From Hymenobacter sp. CRA2 (GTDB taxonomy: Bacteria > Bacteroidota > Bacteroidia > Cytophagales > Hymenobacteraceae), in NCBI RefSeq assembly GCF_002007105.1, contig NZ_MVBC01000008.1, positions 1 through 64,000 of the forward strand: a stretch of 64,000 nucleotides of DNA, given 5' to 3'. Position numbers and translations under genes: made by a program. How positions within the stretch are numbered: position 1 is the stretch's first letter; every line of letters begins with the position of its first letter. This document shows, in pieces, positions 28,923-37,877 of the stretch. Below the pieces are notes generated by a model. That model was not told the origin of the DNA. It did no database searches and worked only from the letters and a program-made list of their open reading frames with translations.

Positions 28923-31328
28923 TTACTTGGTCAGCGAGAGCTGACGCACCGTGAACTCGTTGCCGGCCTGCACTTTCACCGTGTAGATGCCCGCGGCCAG
29001 GTGCGAGAGGTTCAGCTGGTTTTCGAAGTTGTTGCGCAGCTCGGCCGTGTGCACCGTCTGGCCCAGGGCGTTGATAACGCGCACCTGCAGGGCGCCCTGT
29101 ACATGGGCGGCGCGCACATCCAGCGCTACTTGGCCGTTGCTCGGGTTCGGGAACAGGGTAATGGCGTTGCTCAGTTCGGCGCTGCGCGTAGCCGTCACCA
29201 CGGCCAGCCCAACTTCAATGGCCAGGCGGGTTTTGAGCGTGGTGGTGTTCACGTCGGCCCAGGCACCCGTGGTCGGCGACTGGAAGAAGAACACGCCGGA
29301 GCGCAGCGGGTCTTCCACTTGGTAGCCGATGCCCACGTTGCCGGCCACTTCGCGCAGACCGATGTAGAACGGCCCGTTCACCGTCACGTTGCCCGGTACC
29401 GGAACGGTAACGATGCCAGCGGCCGTCGGCCGGTTTTGCGTGGGCGAGGAGTAGATTACCGTGCCCGGCGCCCCCGTGCTGGTGGCGTTCAGCACCACCA
29501 CTTGGTAGGTGGAAGTGGTGGTAGCGTTGGCCGGGAAGTTCAGGCGCACTTCACTGACGCGCGTGTTCTGCGGCACCGAGTATTTCACGGCCAGGATGCC
29601 GTTCGGGGTAGTGCTCGATACGCCCACGCCCGTCGCGTTGAGCGGGCTGGCGTCGTCGTAGTAGCTCAGCTGGGCCGGGGTAACAGCCTGCGAGTAAGTG
29701 CCGGTGTTGTTGGCGGCGTCGTCATCGGCGGGCAGCGTTACGCTGATGGCGTTGGTGCCCGACGTAGCCGTGACGGGGTAGGTGGCAAACGTCACGACGG
29801 TGGAAGCACCCGGGGCCAGCGAAGCAATGGTTTGCTGGTTCGTGAAGGTGGTAGCGCCCGTCACGTTCAGCGTCACGGTGCGGTTGGTGATGGCCGTGGA
29901 GCCGCCGTTGCGCACTACTGCCTGCACCGTTACGGGCGAGGCCAGCGGCGATACTTTGCCCGTGGTGTACACGGCTGCTACGGCCGCGTCGTTGGGCGGC
30001 AGGGTGGTGATGCAAAGCGTGAATGCGCCGCCCACGGGTGTGGTGAGGTCCGTGTAGCCGTAGTAGCGCACGTAGTAGACGTTGCCAATGGTCAGGCCGG
30101 TCAGGGCCAGCGTTTCGGCCCCGCTCGCGGTGGCATCTACGCAGTTCAGGGCCGTGAGCGAGCCGCAAGCGCCGCTGAAGGCCTGCACTACCCCGTCGAG
30201 GGTGGTGCTGCTGGCCGTGACGATGTGCGCCGTGGACGTGGCCGTGAACTTATACCACACGTCGCCGGCCGCGCCGGACGTCGAGCCCGAGCAGGCGCTG
30301 GGGGCCTGGCTCTGCGTGGCGCCGGTGGTGGTGCCGTTAGTTGTAGTGGCGCAGGTGGAGGTAGCGCTCGGCGTCAGGGTAATAGCGCCGGCGCAGTCGT
30401 CGTTGGCCAGGGTCGTCAGAAACGAAACCGAGGTAAGCTGCGAGGTCGTGCTGCCCACGCAGTTCGCCACGATGTTGACGGTGTAGGCCGTGCCCGGCGT
30501 CAGGCCCGTCAGGGTGATGGGCGAGTTGATCGGCGACGGCGTCACCGTGGTAACGTTGGCGGGCGTCGCCGTGGGGAAGTAGGTGACGTTGTAGGTAGTA
30601 TTGCCCGCGCCGGGCGTAAAGGTCACCTGGGCGCCGGTGGGGGTCAGGCCGGATACGGCCAGGTCCGTGGCAGCCGGGCAGGTTGAGGTGAGCCCCGTCA
30701 GCTGAATGTTCGGGCGGGCGGCGCTCAGCGTGCCGTTACCGCTGGGCGCGGTGTTGTCGGCGCTCCAGTACTGGGCCTGCGCGGTGGTGGTGGCGATGCT
30801 GCGGAATGCTTTGCCGGTGCTGGTTTCGTTGCCGCCGCCGCCGGCATTAGTTTCCACAATGACCTCCAGGTTGCTGGTGCCGTTGTAGGCGAAGGAAGTC
30901 GCCAGCGGAATGGTAACCCAGGTATTGGCGGTGAAAGACGTCGCCGGGATGGTGCCGTCGTACACCAGCGTAGCCCCCGTTTCTTCCGCGGCTACCGTGG
31001 TGGCCGCCGCAAAGCTACTGTTGCTGACGGCCTTCAGGTACACCTTAGTAGGCGCGGCGCCGGGCGTGCCCACCGCGTTGAGGTAGAAGCCCACAGCCGT
31101 GATGGTGCCGCTGCTGCCGATTTCGGCCGGCGTGTAGATCAGGGCGCTGCGCTCGAAGCCAAACCAGGTGGCTAGGGGGCGGCGCTGAACGCCGACGTTG
31201 GGGTTGCCGGCCGGCACCGTAAGCTGAGCCATAGCCGCCGGGGCTAGCAGCAGAGCCGAGGCCAAGGTCAGCAGCCGCAGCCGCAAGCTACTCTTGGCGA
31301 AAGGAGGGGAGTAGAGTTTTTCGCTCAT
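28923..31328 (-). CDS. Secreted multidomain protein with T9SS C-terminal sorting domain
   Basis: An 801-residue, Thr/Ala/Gly-rich secreted protein. A signal peptide (LASALLLAPAAMAQ) is followed by a beta-sandwich region (about residues 30-210) and a fibronectin type III-like domain near 215-300 (LAVSGLTPTGAQVTF ... LTGLTPGTAYTVNIVANC). Two more beta domains follow, one of them CARDB-like (VQAVVRNGGSTAI ... NNTGTYSQAV). The C-terminal type IX secretion domain contains LFPNPSNGQV, VRVINALGQTVHTAEL and LAAGIYTVKVQ. Type IX cargo crosses the outer membrane and is attached to the surface or released. No enzymatic domain is visible, so an adhesin or surface-structure role is likely. The start ATG at 31328 fits, although the signal has a long n-region. 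Confidence 0.92.
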   Translation of the reverse strand: MSEKLYSPPFAKSSLRLRLLTLASALLLAPAAMAQLTVPAGNPNVGVQRRPLATWFGFERSALIYTPAEIGSSGTITAVGFYLNAVGTPGAAPTKVYLKAVSNSSFAAATTVAAEETGATLVYDGTIPATSFTANTWVTIPLATSFAYNGTSNLEVIVETNAGGGGNETSTGKAFRSIATTTAQAQYWSADNTAPSGNGTLSAARPNIQLTGLTSTCPAATDLAVSGLTPTGAQVTFTPGAGNTTYNVTYFPTATPANVTTVTPSPINSPITLTGLTPGTAYTVNIVANCVGSTTSQLTSVSFLTTLANDDCAGAITLTPSATSTCATTTNGTTTGATQSQAPSACSGSTSGAAGDVWYKFTATSTAHIVTASSTTLDGVVQAFSGACGSLTALNCVDATASGAETLALTGLTIGNVYYVRYYGYTDLTTPVGGAFTLCITTLPPNDAAVAAVYTTGKVSPLASPVTVQAVVRNGGSTAITNRTVTLNVTGATTFTNQQTIASLAPGASTVVTFATYPVTATSGTNAISVTLPADDDAANNTGTYSQAVTPAQLSYYDDASPLNATGVGVSSTTPNGILAVKYSVPQNTRVSEVRLNFPANATTTSTYQVVVLNATSTGAPGTVIYSSPTQNRPTAAGIVTVPVPGNVTVNGPFYIGLREVAGNVGIGYQVEDPLRSGVFFFQSPTTGAWADVNTTTLKTRLAIEVGLAVVTATRSAELSNAITLFPNPSNGQVALDVRAAHVQGALQVRVINALGQTVHTAELRNNFENQLNLSHLAAGIYTVKVQAGNEFTVRQLSLTK

Positions 31329-31485
31329 ACAGCGGAGTTAGGGGTGGTGGAAGGAAAGTTGCAACGTAACCGGTTCAGCCGGTGCGCCTAATGTAGCACT
31401 CCTGCTTAGAAAACCAGCGAAGGATTTTGTACGATGCGTCTTAAGTAAGCTGGCAGAGCACCCGGGGCTGGTGCGGCCGCCACGC

Positions 31486-31517
31486 AAAAAAGCCGGCCCC
31501 AAGGGAGCCGGCTTTTT
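31486..31517 (-). terminator. Terminator of the catalase gene
   Basis: aaaaaagccggc and gccggcttttt form a stem with a short loop. It lies 43 bases beyond the minus-strand catalase stop codon, and the T-run is present in the minus direction. Confidence 0.85.
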
Positions 31518-31560
31518 CCAGTGCAATGAGTTTTCTTTAACTAAAATGTTTCCCCCAACA

Positions 31561-33069
31561 CTACACTGTAGCTGCGGCCGGGGCGTGGTGCGCCGGCATG
31601 GTGATGTTCACGTTCAGGCCCTGCGCAATGGCCATACCCAGCCCGATGTCGGCGCGGAACCAGTGGCAGAGCTGGCGCTGCAGAATCTCTTCGCGCTTGG
31701 GGCCCGTCACGCCGCTCATCGCGCCTACGATGTTCTCGATGGTGTTGCGCTGGGCTTCAGGCGTCATCAGGCGGAATAGGTTGCCCGGCTGCGAGTAGTG
31801 GTCGTTTTCGCCGGGGGCGTTGCGGTCGTAGCGGTCGGCCAGGCCGTGCAGCTCCTCGGCCGGCTCGCCCACCGAGTGGTCTTCCTGCGGCCCGTCGAAG
31901 GAGTTCGGGAAGTAGTTAGGGCCGGCGCCGCCGTTGTCGCCCAGGGCCATTTGGCCGTCGCGCTGGTAGTTGCTGAAGCCGTAGGGGCAGCGGTTCACGG
32001 GCAGGTGCTCGTAGTTGGTGCCCAGGCGGTAGCGCTGCGCATCGGGGTAGCCTAGCAGACGACCCTGCAGCATTTTATCGGGCGAGTAGCCGATGCCGTC
32101 CACCACGTGGGCCGGGGCGAAGGCGGCCTGCTCCACGTGAGCGTGGTAGTTCACCGGGTTTTCGTTCAGCTCCAGCACCCCCAGTTCGTGCAGCGGGTAG
32201 TCGGCGTGGGGCCACACCTTGGTCAGGTCGAAGGGATTGATGCGGTACGTCGCCGCGTCGGCCTGGGGCATGATCTGCACCTTCAGCGTCCAGCGCGGGA
32301 AGTCGCCTTTCTCAATGGCCTCCACTAAGTCGCGCTGCGCAAAATCCGGGTCGATGCCCTTCATCGCCGTGGCTTCCTCGGCGGAGAAGTTCTTGATGCC
32401 CTGCTGGGTGATGAAGTGGAATTTAACGTAGAACCGCTCGTTGTCCTTATTGATAAAGGAGAAGGTGTGCGAGCCGAAGCCGTGCATGTGGCGGTAGCCG
32501 TAGGGCGTGCCGCGGTCCGACATCAGAATGAGCACCTGGTGCAGCGACTCCGGGTTCAGCGACCAGAAGTCCCACATGGCCGTGGCCGATTTGCAGTTGG
32601 TGAACGGGTCACGCTTCTGGGTGTGGATGAAGTCGGGAAACTTCACTGGGTCTTTCACAAAGAACACGGGCGTGTTGTTGCCCACCAGGTCCCAGTTACC
32701 TTCCTCGGTGTAAAACTTCACCGCGAAACCGCGCGGGTCGCGCTCCGTGTCGGCCGAGCCTTTTTCACCGCCCACGGTGCTGAAGCGCAGGAATACACGC
32801 GTCTGCTTGCCTACCTCCGAAAACACCTTGGCGCGGGTGTACTGCGTCAGGTCCTGTGTCACGGTAAAGGTGCCGTACGCGCCCGAGCCTTTGGCGTGCA
32901 CCACGCGCTCCGGAATCCGCTCCCGGTTGAAATGAGCCAGCTTCTCGTGCAGCAGGTAATCCTGCAGCAGCACCGGGCCGCGCGGGCCGGCGGTTTGCGA
33001 GTTTTGGTTGTCCCAGATGGGACGCCCAGCGGCGGTAGTCAGTCGGTTCGGATTCTGGTTCTCAGCCAT
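31561..33069 (-). CDS. katA: Catalase (monofunctional haem catalase, small-subunit type)
   Basis: A 502-residue haem catalase that converts hydrogen peroxide to water and oxygen. The catalytic His is in [12 protein letters not shown], the distal Asn in [14 protein letters not shown] and the proximal haem-ligand Tyr in [37 protein letters not shown] is the usual family signature region. The length fits clade 3 small-subunit catalases, and no C-terminal flavodoxin-like domain is present. The start ATG at 33069 is standard. The gene is divergently transcribed from oxyR with 170 bases between, the classical arrangement for peroxide-induced control by OxyR. Confidence 0.97.
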   Translation of the reverse strand: MAENQNPNRLTTAAGRPIWDNQNSQTAGPRGPVLLQDYLLHEKLAHFNRERIPERVVHAKGSGAYGTFTVTQDLTQYTRAKVFSEVGKQTRVFLRFSTVGGEKGSADTERDPRGFAVKFYTEEGNWDLVGNNTPVFFVKDPVKFPDFIHTQKRDPFTNCKSATAMWDFWSLNPESLHQVLILMSDRGTPYGYRHMHGFGSHTFSFINKDNERFYVKFHFITQQGIKNFSAEEATAMKGIDPDFAQRDLVEAIEKGDFPRWTLKVQIMPQADAATYRINPFDLTKVWPHADYPLHELGVLELNENPVNYHAHVEQAAFAPAHVVDGIGYSPDKMLQGRLLGYPDAQRYRLGTNYEHLPVNRCPYGFSNYQRDGQMALGDNGGAGPNYFPNSFDGPQEDHSVGEPAEELHGLADRYDRNAPGENDHYSQPGNLFRLMTPEAQRNTIENIVGAMSGVTGPKREEILQRQLCHWFRADIGLGMAIAQGLNVNITMPAHHAPAAATV

Positions 33070-33239
33070 CGGTAGCAGCAGTTGATTCTGTTGTTGAGGT
33101 GCTGCAAAGGTGCCCGGAAAGGTATTATCAAGAAAATCGATAATTTTTATTCGTGTATAGTTTTTGTTGATGGTTAGCTTTGCCTGTCATTTCAGAGTGA
33201 ATCGAAGGATGACAGATACCCTGTAAGATTTCCCGCGCC
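33070..33239. promoter_or_regulatory. Divergent katA-oxyR control region
   Basis: A markedly AT-rich 170-base gap between divergent genes. On the plus strand TAGCTTTG at 33175-33182 matches the Bacteroidota -7 consensus TAnnTTTG and would start the oxyR transcript near 33189; a -33 TTG at correct spacing is not evident. On the minus strand a weaker TACCTTTC is suited to katA, without a -33 box, as expected for an activator-dependent promoter. An OxyR operator probably lies in the AT-rich block 33120-33170, but I could not resolve it. Confidence 0.5.
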
Positions 33240-34172
33240 ATGACCCTGCAGCAACTGGAATACCTGGTTAGCCTCGAGACGCACCGGCAGTTCGTGCTGG
33301 CCGCCGACAAGTGCTTTGTTACCCAGCCCACACTCAGTATGCAGGTGCAGAAGCTCGAAGACGAGCTTGGCGTGCTGCTGTTTCACCGCACCAAAGGCGG
33401 CATCGAGCCGACGCCGGTGGGCGCGAAGGTGGTGCAGCAGGCCCGCGAGGTGCTGCGCGCCGTAAAACAGCTGCGCGAGGCCGTGCAAATGGAAAAAGGC
33501 GAACTGGTGGGCGAGCTGCGCCTCGGCATCATTCCCACCCTGGCGCCTTACTTGGTGCCGCTGTTCTTGCTGGAACTGGTGGAGCAGCACCCGCAGTTGC
33601 GCGTGCAGGTGGAGGAGCTCCAAACCGAGCACATCGTGCAGCGGCTGAAAGATAACCGCCTTGACGTGGGCCTGCTCGTGACGCCGCTCGACGACCGCGC
33701 CCTGCAGGAAATACCGCTGCTGGAAGAGCCCTTTCTGGCTTACGTCGCCGAAGGCCACCCGCTCTACCAGCGCCCGGACATCCAGCCCGAGGACCTGCAG
33801 GACCATGAAATGTGGCTGCTGCAGCAGGGCCATTGCTTCCGCCACCAGGTGCTCAACATCTGCACGCCGCGCCCGGCCGCCGATCCGCGTCCGTTTACCT
33901 ACGAAAGCGGCTCCATCGAAACGCTCAAGCACCTGGTGCGCCAAAACCGCGGCTACACGCTGGTGCCTGAGCTGTCGGTGCTCGATGAAATCGACCACAA
34001 CCCCATGATCAAGCGCTTTGCCGCGCCCGAGCCGGTGCGCGAAGTCAGCTTGGTGGTGCACCACAGCTTCGTGCGCCGGCCGCTGCTCACCACCCTGCGC
34101 GACACGGTGCTGCGCCGCACGCCCGAGCGCCTGCACGCCCGCGGCGCGGGGAAGAAGATTCGGTGGAAATAG
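33240..34172 (+). CDS. oxyR: LysR-family peroxide sensor OxyR
   Basis: A 310-residue LysR-type regulator with an N-terminal winged helix (residues 1-60: TLQQLEYLVSLETHRQF, CFVTQPTLSMQVQKLEDELG) and a two-lobed sensor domain. The diagnostic feature is GHCFRHQVLNIC, placing cysteines exactly at residues 199 and 208, the positions of the redox disulfide of E. coli OxyR. This indicates a working peroxide sensor, not a generic LysR protein. The gene is divergent from katA, its expected target. Oxidised OxyR activates catalase and alkyl-hydroperoxide reductase genes. The start is the ATG at 33240. Confidence 0.95.
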   Translation: MTLQQLEYLVSLETHRQFVLAADKCFVTQPTLSMQVQKLEDELGVLLFHRTKGGIEPTPVGAKVVQQAREVLRAVKQLREAVQMEKGELVGELRLGIIPTLAPYLVPLFLLELVEQHPQLRVQVEELQTEHIVQRLKDNRLDVGLLVTPLDDRALQEIPLLEEPFLAYVAEGHPLYQRPDIQPEDLQDHEMWLLQQGHCFRHQVLNICTPRPAADPRPFTYESGSIETLKHLVRQNRGYTLVPELSVLDEIDHNPMIKRFAAPEPVREVSLVVHHSFVRRPLLTTLRDTVLRRTPERLHARGAGKKIRWK

Positions 34173-34223
34173 CAGCGCCCGTCGCGGAAAGGCAACGGGC
34201 GCTGTGGGTAGGCTGAAGGCGGC

Positions 34224-34979
34224 TTACACCAGCACGGCGCCACCATCGACCACAATGGTCTGGCCGGTGCTAAACCGCTCGCGCAGCAGGTACAGGTAGG
34301 TCTGAGCCACGTCAGCGGCCTCGCCCACGCGGCCCACCGGCAGGCGCTGGCCGGTTTGGGCGTAGAGGGCTTCACGTTCAGCCGCCGGCAAGGGGGCCCA
34401 CAAATCGGTCTTGACCACGCCCGGCGCCACGGCATTGACGCGAATCGGGGCCAATTCCACGGCCAGGGCCCGCGTTAGGGCATCCATGGCCCCGCAAATG
34501 CTGGCGCCCACTGCCCAGCCGCGGCCGGGTCGCAATGCGGCAATGCCACTGGTGAGAACGATGGAGCCGCCCGGACGCAGGCGCGGCACCGCGTGCCTGA
34601 CGGCCGCCAGCGCCCCGAAGTAGCGCAGCTCGAAGGCGCGGCGCACCTGATCCAGGGCGGTAGCGGCCAAATCGCCGAGCTGCAGCGCGTCGCCGGCGGT
34701 AAACACGAGGTGGTCGAAGGCGCCAACCCGGGCGAACAGCTCTTGCACCCGGGCTTCATCGGTGAGGTCGGCGGCGTGTCCGGTAGCGCCGGCCGGAAGC
34801 TGGGCCACGGCCTGGGCCACCCGTTCCGGCTGGCTTGATACCACAACCACCGTTGCGCCGGCCGCCGCGGCGGCCTGGGCTGTGGCCAGCCCGATACCGG
34901 CCGTGCCGCCGAGCACCACAACGCGTTTGTCGGCCAGAAAATCGGAGGTAGCGGGCAGAGAATGAGCTTGGTCTGTCAT
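34224..34979 (-). CDS. SDR-family protein lacking the YxxxK catalytic pair
   Basis: A 251-residue Rossmann-fold protein of the short-chain dehydrogenase family. The cofactor loop GGTAGIGLA (about residue 24) and the C-terminal IRVNAVAPGVVKTDLW region are normal. At the catalytic site a Ser is present (IVLTSGIAALRPG) but the expected YxxxK is replaced by VGASI, so both Tyr and Lys are missing. Related SDRs with RPG-GW before this segment share the substitution, so it is probably a stable subfamily rather than decay. Activity as a standard dehydrogenase is doubtful. The start is the ATG at 34979. A Crp-family regulator gene lies 77 bases upstream in the same orientation. Confidence 0.85.
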   Translation of the reverse strand: MTDQAHSLPATSDFLADKRVVVLGGTAGIGLATAQAAAAAGATVVVVSSQPERVAQAVAQLPAGATGHAADLTDEARVQELFARVGAFDHLVFTAGDALQLGDLAATALDQVRRAFELRYFGALAAVRHAVPRLRPGGSIVLTSGIAALRPGRGWAVGASICGAMDALTRALAVELAPIRVNAVAPGVVKTDLWAPLPAAEREALYAQTGQRLPVGRVGEAADVAQTYLYLLRERFSTGQTIVVDGGAVLV

Positions 34980-35056
34980 TGGTTGGCAGTAATTGGTTTG
35001 TGCCAACAAAGGTCCGGACGGGGCATTCGGCCGCGTTTACCAAATGGTAAAAAGCG

Positions 35057-35629
35057 TTAGTTGGCGGTCCGGCGGATGCGGCTCAGCGACTGTTGCGTCA
35101 CCCCCAGGTAAGAGGCCACGTCGCGCAGCGGGACGCGCAGGGCCACCTCGGGCTGCCGGATCAGAAACAACTGATAGCGCGTCTTGGCATCGGCCCCGAG
35201 GTAGGCGTTGCGGGTCTGGATTTTGTCGAGCAAGGCTTGCTGGATGATGCCGTTGAGTAACTCGCGCAGGTACGGCAGCTGCGCGTACAGGCGTTCCAGC
35301 CCCTGCTTGGGCAGCCCGATGACTTGCGCCGGGCAAGCGGCCTGAATGCCTTCGGTGGAGGGCGTTTCCTGCGTGAAGCTGTGCAGAATGGTACAGAACT
35401 GGTTTTCCTTCAGGAAAAAATGCGTCACTTCCACGCCTTGCTCGTTTTGCTTCACGATGCGCAGCACGCCCTCCACGACAAAGAACAACTCGCGGCAGAC
35501 GCGGCCCTCCTGATGCAGGTATTCACCCGGAGCCGCGGCGCGCGGCCGCAGCTCGGTACCGATCAGGGCTTCGTCAGCAGCAGAAATGGAGCGGAACATC
35601 CGCAGGAAATTGAAGAGGGGAGCAAGCAT
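35057..35629 (-). CDS. Crp/Fnr-family transcriptional regulator
   Basis: A 190-residue regulator with a cyclic-nucleotide-binding-type sensor (residues 1-125: PGEYLHQEGRVCRELFFVVEGVLRI) and a C-terminal winged helix (VPLRDVASYLGVTQQSLSRIRR). The phosphate-binding cassette of true cAMP receptors (GELAL..R) is absent, so the ligand is unknown. The family is abundant in Bacteroidota as lone regulators. The start is the ATG at 35629; an upstream frame of 38 codons is low-complexity and not family-like. The SDR gene downstream on the same strand is a likely target or operon partner. Confidence 0.88.
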   Translation of the reverse strand: MLAPLFNFLRMFRSISAADEALIGTELRPRAAAPGEYLHQEGRVCRELFFVVEGVLRIVKQNEQGVEVTHFFLKENQFCTILHSFTQETPSTEGIQAACPAQVIGLPKQGLERLYAQLPYLRELLNGIIQQALLDKIQTRNAYLGADAKTRYQLFLIRQPEVALRVPLRDVASYLGVTQQSLSRIRRTAN

Positions 35630-35882
35630 GACCGCGCGTTCAGTGGCACTCCAAGGTACGCCGGTCCTGGTGGGCGGGGTTGGCGGCCGCCCCGGAGGTG
35701 TTCTACAGGAGCTTGCGTACCAGTGGCCAGGGCCAGCGGCCAAGCATCCGGCTTCGTAGTAGGGAAGTAGCGGGCATGGCAGTCAACGCAGCCGAATTTC
35801 CAATGCTCCTCAGGGGCGGCGGGTGTTCGTCCCGGCCAGGCCGTTTTGCGTAAGGAGCCAAACAGCTAATTTTTGCCCTGCC

Positions 35883-36632
35883 ATGGCCGCCCCGGTTCCT
35901 ACGCTCATCTTCCTGCATTACTGGGCCGGCTCGGGCCGCGAGTGGAACGAAGTCGTCAGCGCCCTTGGGCCCGATTATCAGTGCCTGACGCCCGACCTCG
36001 GTGGTTTCGGCGATGCCCCGCCGCCGGCCACGGGCTTTTCCGTGGAGGCCTACGCCAGCGAAGTGGAAGCCCTGGTAACCCGACATGAGCTAACGGATTA
36101 TGTGCTCGTCGGGCACAGCATGGGCGGCAAAATTGCGCTGGCAGTAGCCACGCGCCAGCCCGTGGGCCTGCGCGGTCTGGCGCTGCTCACGCCCTCGCCG
36201 CCCACGCCCGAGCCCATGCGCGAGGAGGAGCGCCAGCTGAGCCTGCGCAGCTTCGGCGACCCAAACGCCGCCGACGAAACCTTCGAGCACATTACCGCCC
36301 GGCCCCTGCCCGACGAGGTGCGCCAGCAGGTCATTGCCGACAACCTGCGCAGCAGCAAAGCCGCCTGGGATGCTTGGCTGCTGCAAGGCAGCAAAGAGGA
36401 CCTGTGCGCCCTGATGCCGCGGGTGCAGGTGCCCGTGTTTCTGCTGACCGGTACGGCCGATGCGGTATTGCCGCCCCAGGTGCACCGGCGTGAGCTGCTG
36501 CCCTGCCTGCCCGCCAGCACCACGTTTCACCTCATCGAAGGCGCCGGCCACCTGCTGCCGCTGGAAGCCCCGGGCGAAGTAGCCCCTGCGCTGCGCCAAT
36601 TCCTGGGCGAGCTGCAGGCCGTAGCGGCCTAA
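35883..36632 (+). CDS. Alpha/beta hydrolase
   Basis: A 249-residue cytoplasmic alpha/beta-hydrolase-fold enzyme. The nucleophile elbow GHSMGG lies near residue 77, the acid is probably the Asp in LTGTADAVLPP, and the base is the His in GAGHLLPLEAPG. An oxyanion-hole region FLHYWAGSGREWN near the N-terminus differs from the usual HGxxG. Substrate is unknown; esterase or lactonase activities are common in this group. The start was set at the ATG at 35883; 20 upstream codons do not resemble the family. Confidence 0.88.
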   Translation: MAAPVPTLIFLHYWAGSGREWNEVVSALGPDYQCLTPDLGGFGDAPPPATGFSVEAYASEVEALVTRHELTDYVLVGHSMGGKIALAVATRQPVGLRGLALLTPSPPTPEPMREEERQLSLRSFGDPNAADETFEHITARPLPDEVRQQVIADNLRSSKAAWDAWLLQGSKEDLCALMPRVQVPVFLLTGTADAVLPPQVHRRELLPCLPASTTFHLIEGAGHLLPLEAPGEVAPALRQFLGELQAVAA

Positions 36633-36678
36633 CTAAGCTCGTGCGCGTTACGTTGTAGCGGATGCCGCTCCTTCCCGT

Positions 36679-37527
36679 ATGTCCTTCGTTTCCTCCCTTG
36701 CCGGGGCGTGGCGGCGCCATTGGCCGCATTACCTGACCGAAGCCGCCGGCCTCGCCTTTTTTGTGAGTTGCGCCAGCTGCTTTACCGTGCTGCTCGAACA
36801 CCCGGCTTCGCCCGTGCGCCAGAGCCTGGCCGCCGACGAGCTGCTGCGCCGCGTCATTATGGCCGGGCTGATGGGGCTGGTCATCGTCGTTATTATCTAC
36901 AGCCCGTGGGGCCAACGTTCCGGAGCCCACATCAACCCCGCCGTGACGGCCGCCTTCTGGCACCTAGGCAAGGTGCGCACCGCCGATGCCGTGTGGTACG
37001 TACTCTTTCAGCTGCTGGGCGGCCTGCTGGCGGCGCAGCTGATGAAGCACGTGGTGCTGGCGCCCTGGTACGGCCACCCCGCCGTCAACTACGTGCTGAC
37101 GCAACCCCCGCCCGGCCCCAACGGCTGGTGGCTGGCCTGGCTGGCCGAGTTCAGCATCACCTTCGTGCTGATGGGCACCACCCTGCTGATGCTGCATTCG
37201 GCCCGGCTCAAGCGTTGGACGGGCTGGGTGACGGGCGTGCTGCTGGCGGCGTATATCATCTTCGAGACACCGTATTCGGGCATGAGCCTGAACCCCGCCC
37301 GCTCCCTGGCCTCGGCCGTAGCGGCGGGTCAGTTTCACGGCTACTGGATCTACCTGACGGCGCCCGTAGCCGCCACCTGGCTGGCCACCGCGCTGTTTCG
37401 GCGCTTCTACCACGATCATTCCATGGTATGCGCCATTCTGGCCGGCTGCGACCCGTCGCCGCGCAGCCCCCACGCCGACCTCACCGAGCCGCCGCTGTAC
37501 CCCGACCCGCAGGCGACGGAAAAATAA
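36679..37527 (+). CDS. Aquaporin / MIP-family channel
   Basis: A 282-residue integral membrane channel of the MIP family. The two pore-forming motifs are intact: GAHINPAVT (Asn-Pro-Ala at residues 86-88) and GMSLNPARS (205-207). About six transmembrane segments can be followed (for example MAGLMGLVIVVIIYSPWG and WVTGVLLAAYIIF). The C-terminal 45 residues are hydrophilic and Pro-rich. Water and small solutes such as glycerol are the usual cargo, and the sequence does not show which. It follows the hydrolase gene by 46 bases on the same strand and may be co-transcribed with it. Confidence 0.92.
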   Translation: MSFVSSLAGAWRRHWPHYLTEAAGLAFFVSCASCFTVLLEHPASPVRQSLAADELLRRVIMAGLMGLVIVVIIYSPWGQRSGAHINPAVTAAFWHLGKVRTADAVWYVLFQLLGGLLAAQLMKHVVLAPWYGHPAVNYVLTQPPPGPNGWWLAWLAEFSITFVLMGTTLLMLHSARLKRWTGWVTGVLLAAYIIFETPYSGMSLNPARSLASAVAAGQFHGYWIYLTAPVAATWLATALFRRFYHDHSMVCAILAGCDPSPRSPHADLTEPPLYPDPQATEK

Positions 37528-37587
37528 GGGGCCTAGGCGACGCCCAAAAGCGTAGTTTGGCCCCAAACTACTTTTCCTCCCTGCTTT

Positions 37588-37815
37588 ATGGCTTTTGTCA
37601 ACCTCACTCTTTTGCCCACCGAGGGTACCCACGATGCCCATAACATCACCACGGCAAACGGCCTGTACGATGTCGTTACGGCCAACGGCGTCAGCTGCGT
37701 ACGCCTGCGTACTTGGGCTGAGGGCCGCCCAACCACCGGCGCCGCTACGCAAACGGTGCATCTGACGGCTGACCAGTTGCGGCAGATGCTGCACGCTGCG
37801 GAAAACGTAGCGTAG
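37588..37815 (+). CDS. Small hypothetical protein
   Basis: A 75-residue soluble protein without signal peptide or membrane segment. The sequence begins MAFVNLTLLPTEGTHDAHN and ends in an amphipathic helix (LTADQLRQMLHAAENVA). I do not recognise a family. It lies between the aquaporin gene and a hairpin terminator on the same strand; its codon use resembles neighbouring genes, so it is probably real. Confidence 0.6.
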   Translation: MAFVNLTLLPTEGTHDAHNITTANGLYDVVTANGVSCVRLRTWAEGRPTTGAATQTVHLTADQLRQMLHAAENVA

Positions 37816-37828
37816 CCGGAATCAGTAA

Positions 37829-37862
37829 AAAGGTGAAGTTGCCGGTACCGGCAGCTTCACCT
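37829..37862 (+). terminator. Palindromic hairpin after the small gene
   Basis: aaggtgaagttgccgg and ccggcagcttcacctt pair with a single G-U. The hairpin ends 15 bases before the next start codon (37878), so it may serve as a terminator for the upstream unit or shape the leader of the SRAP gene. Confidence 0.55.
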
Positions 37863-37877
37863 TACTGCCCCCTCACT

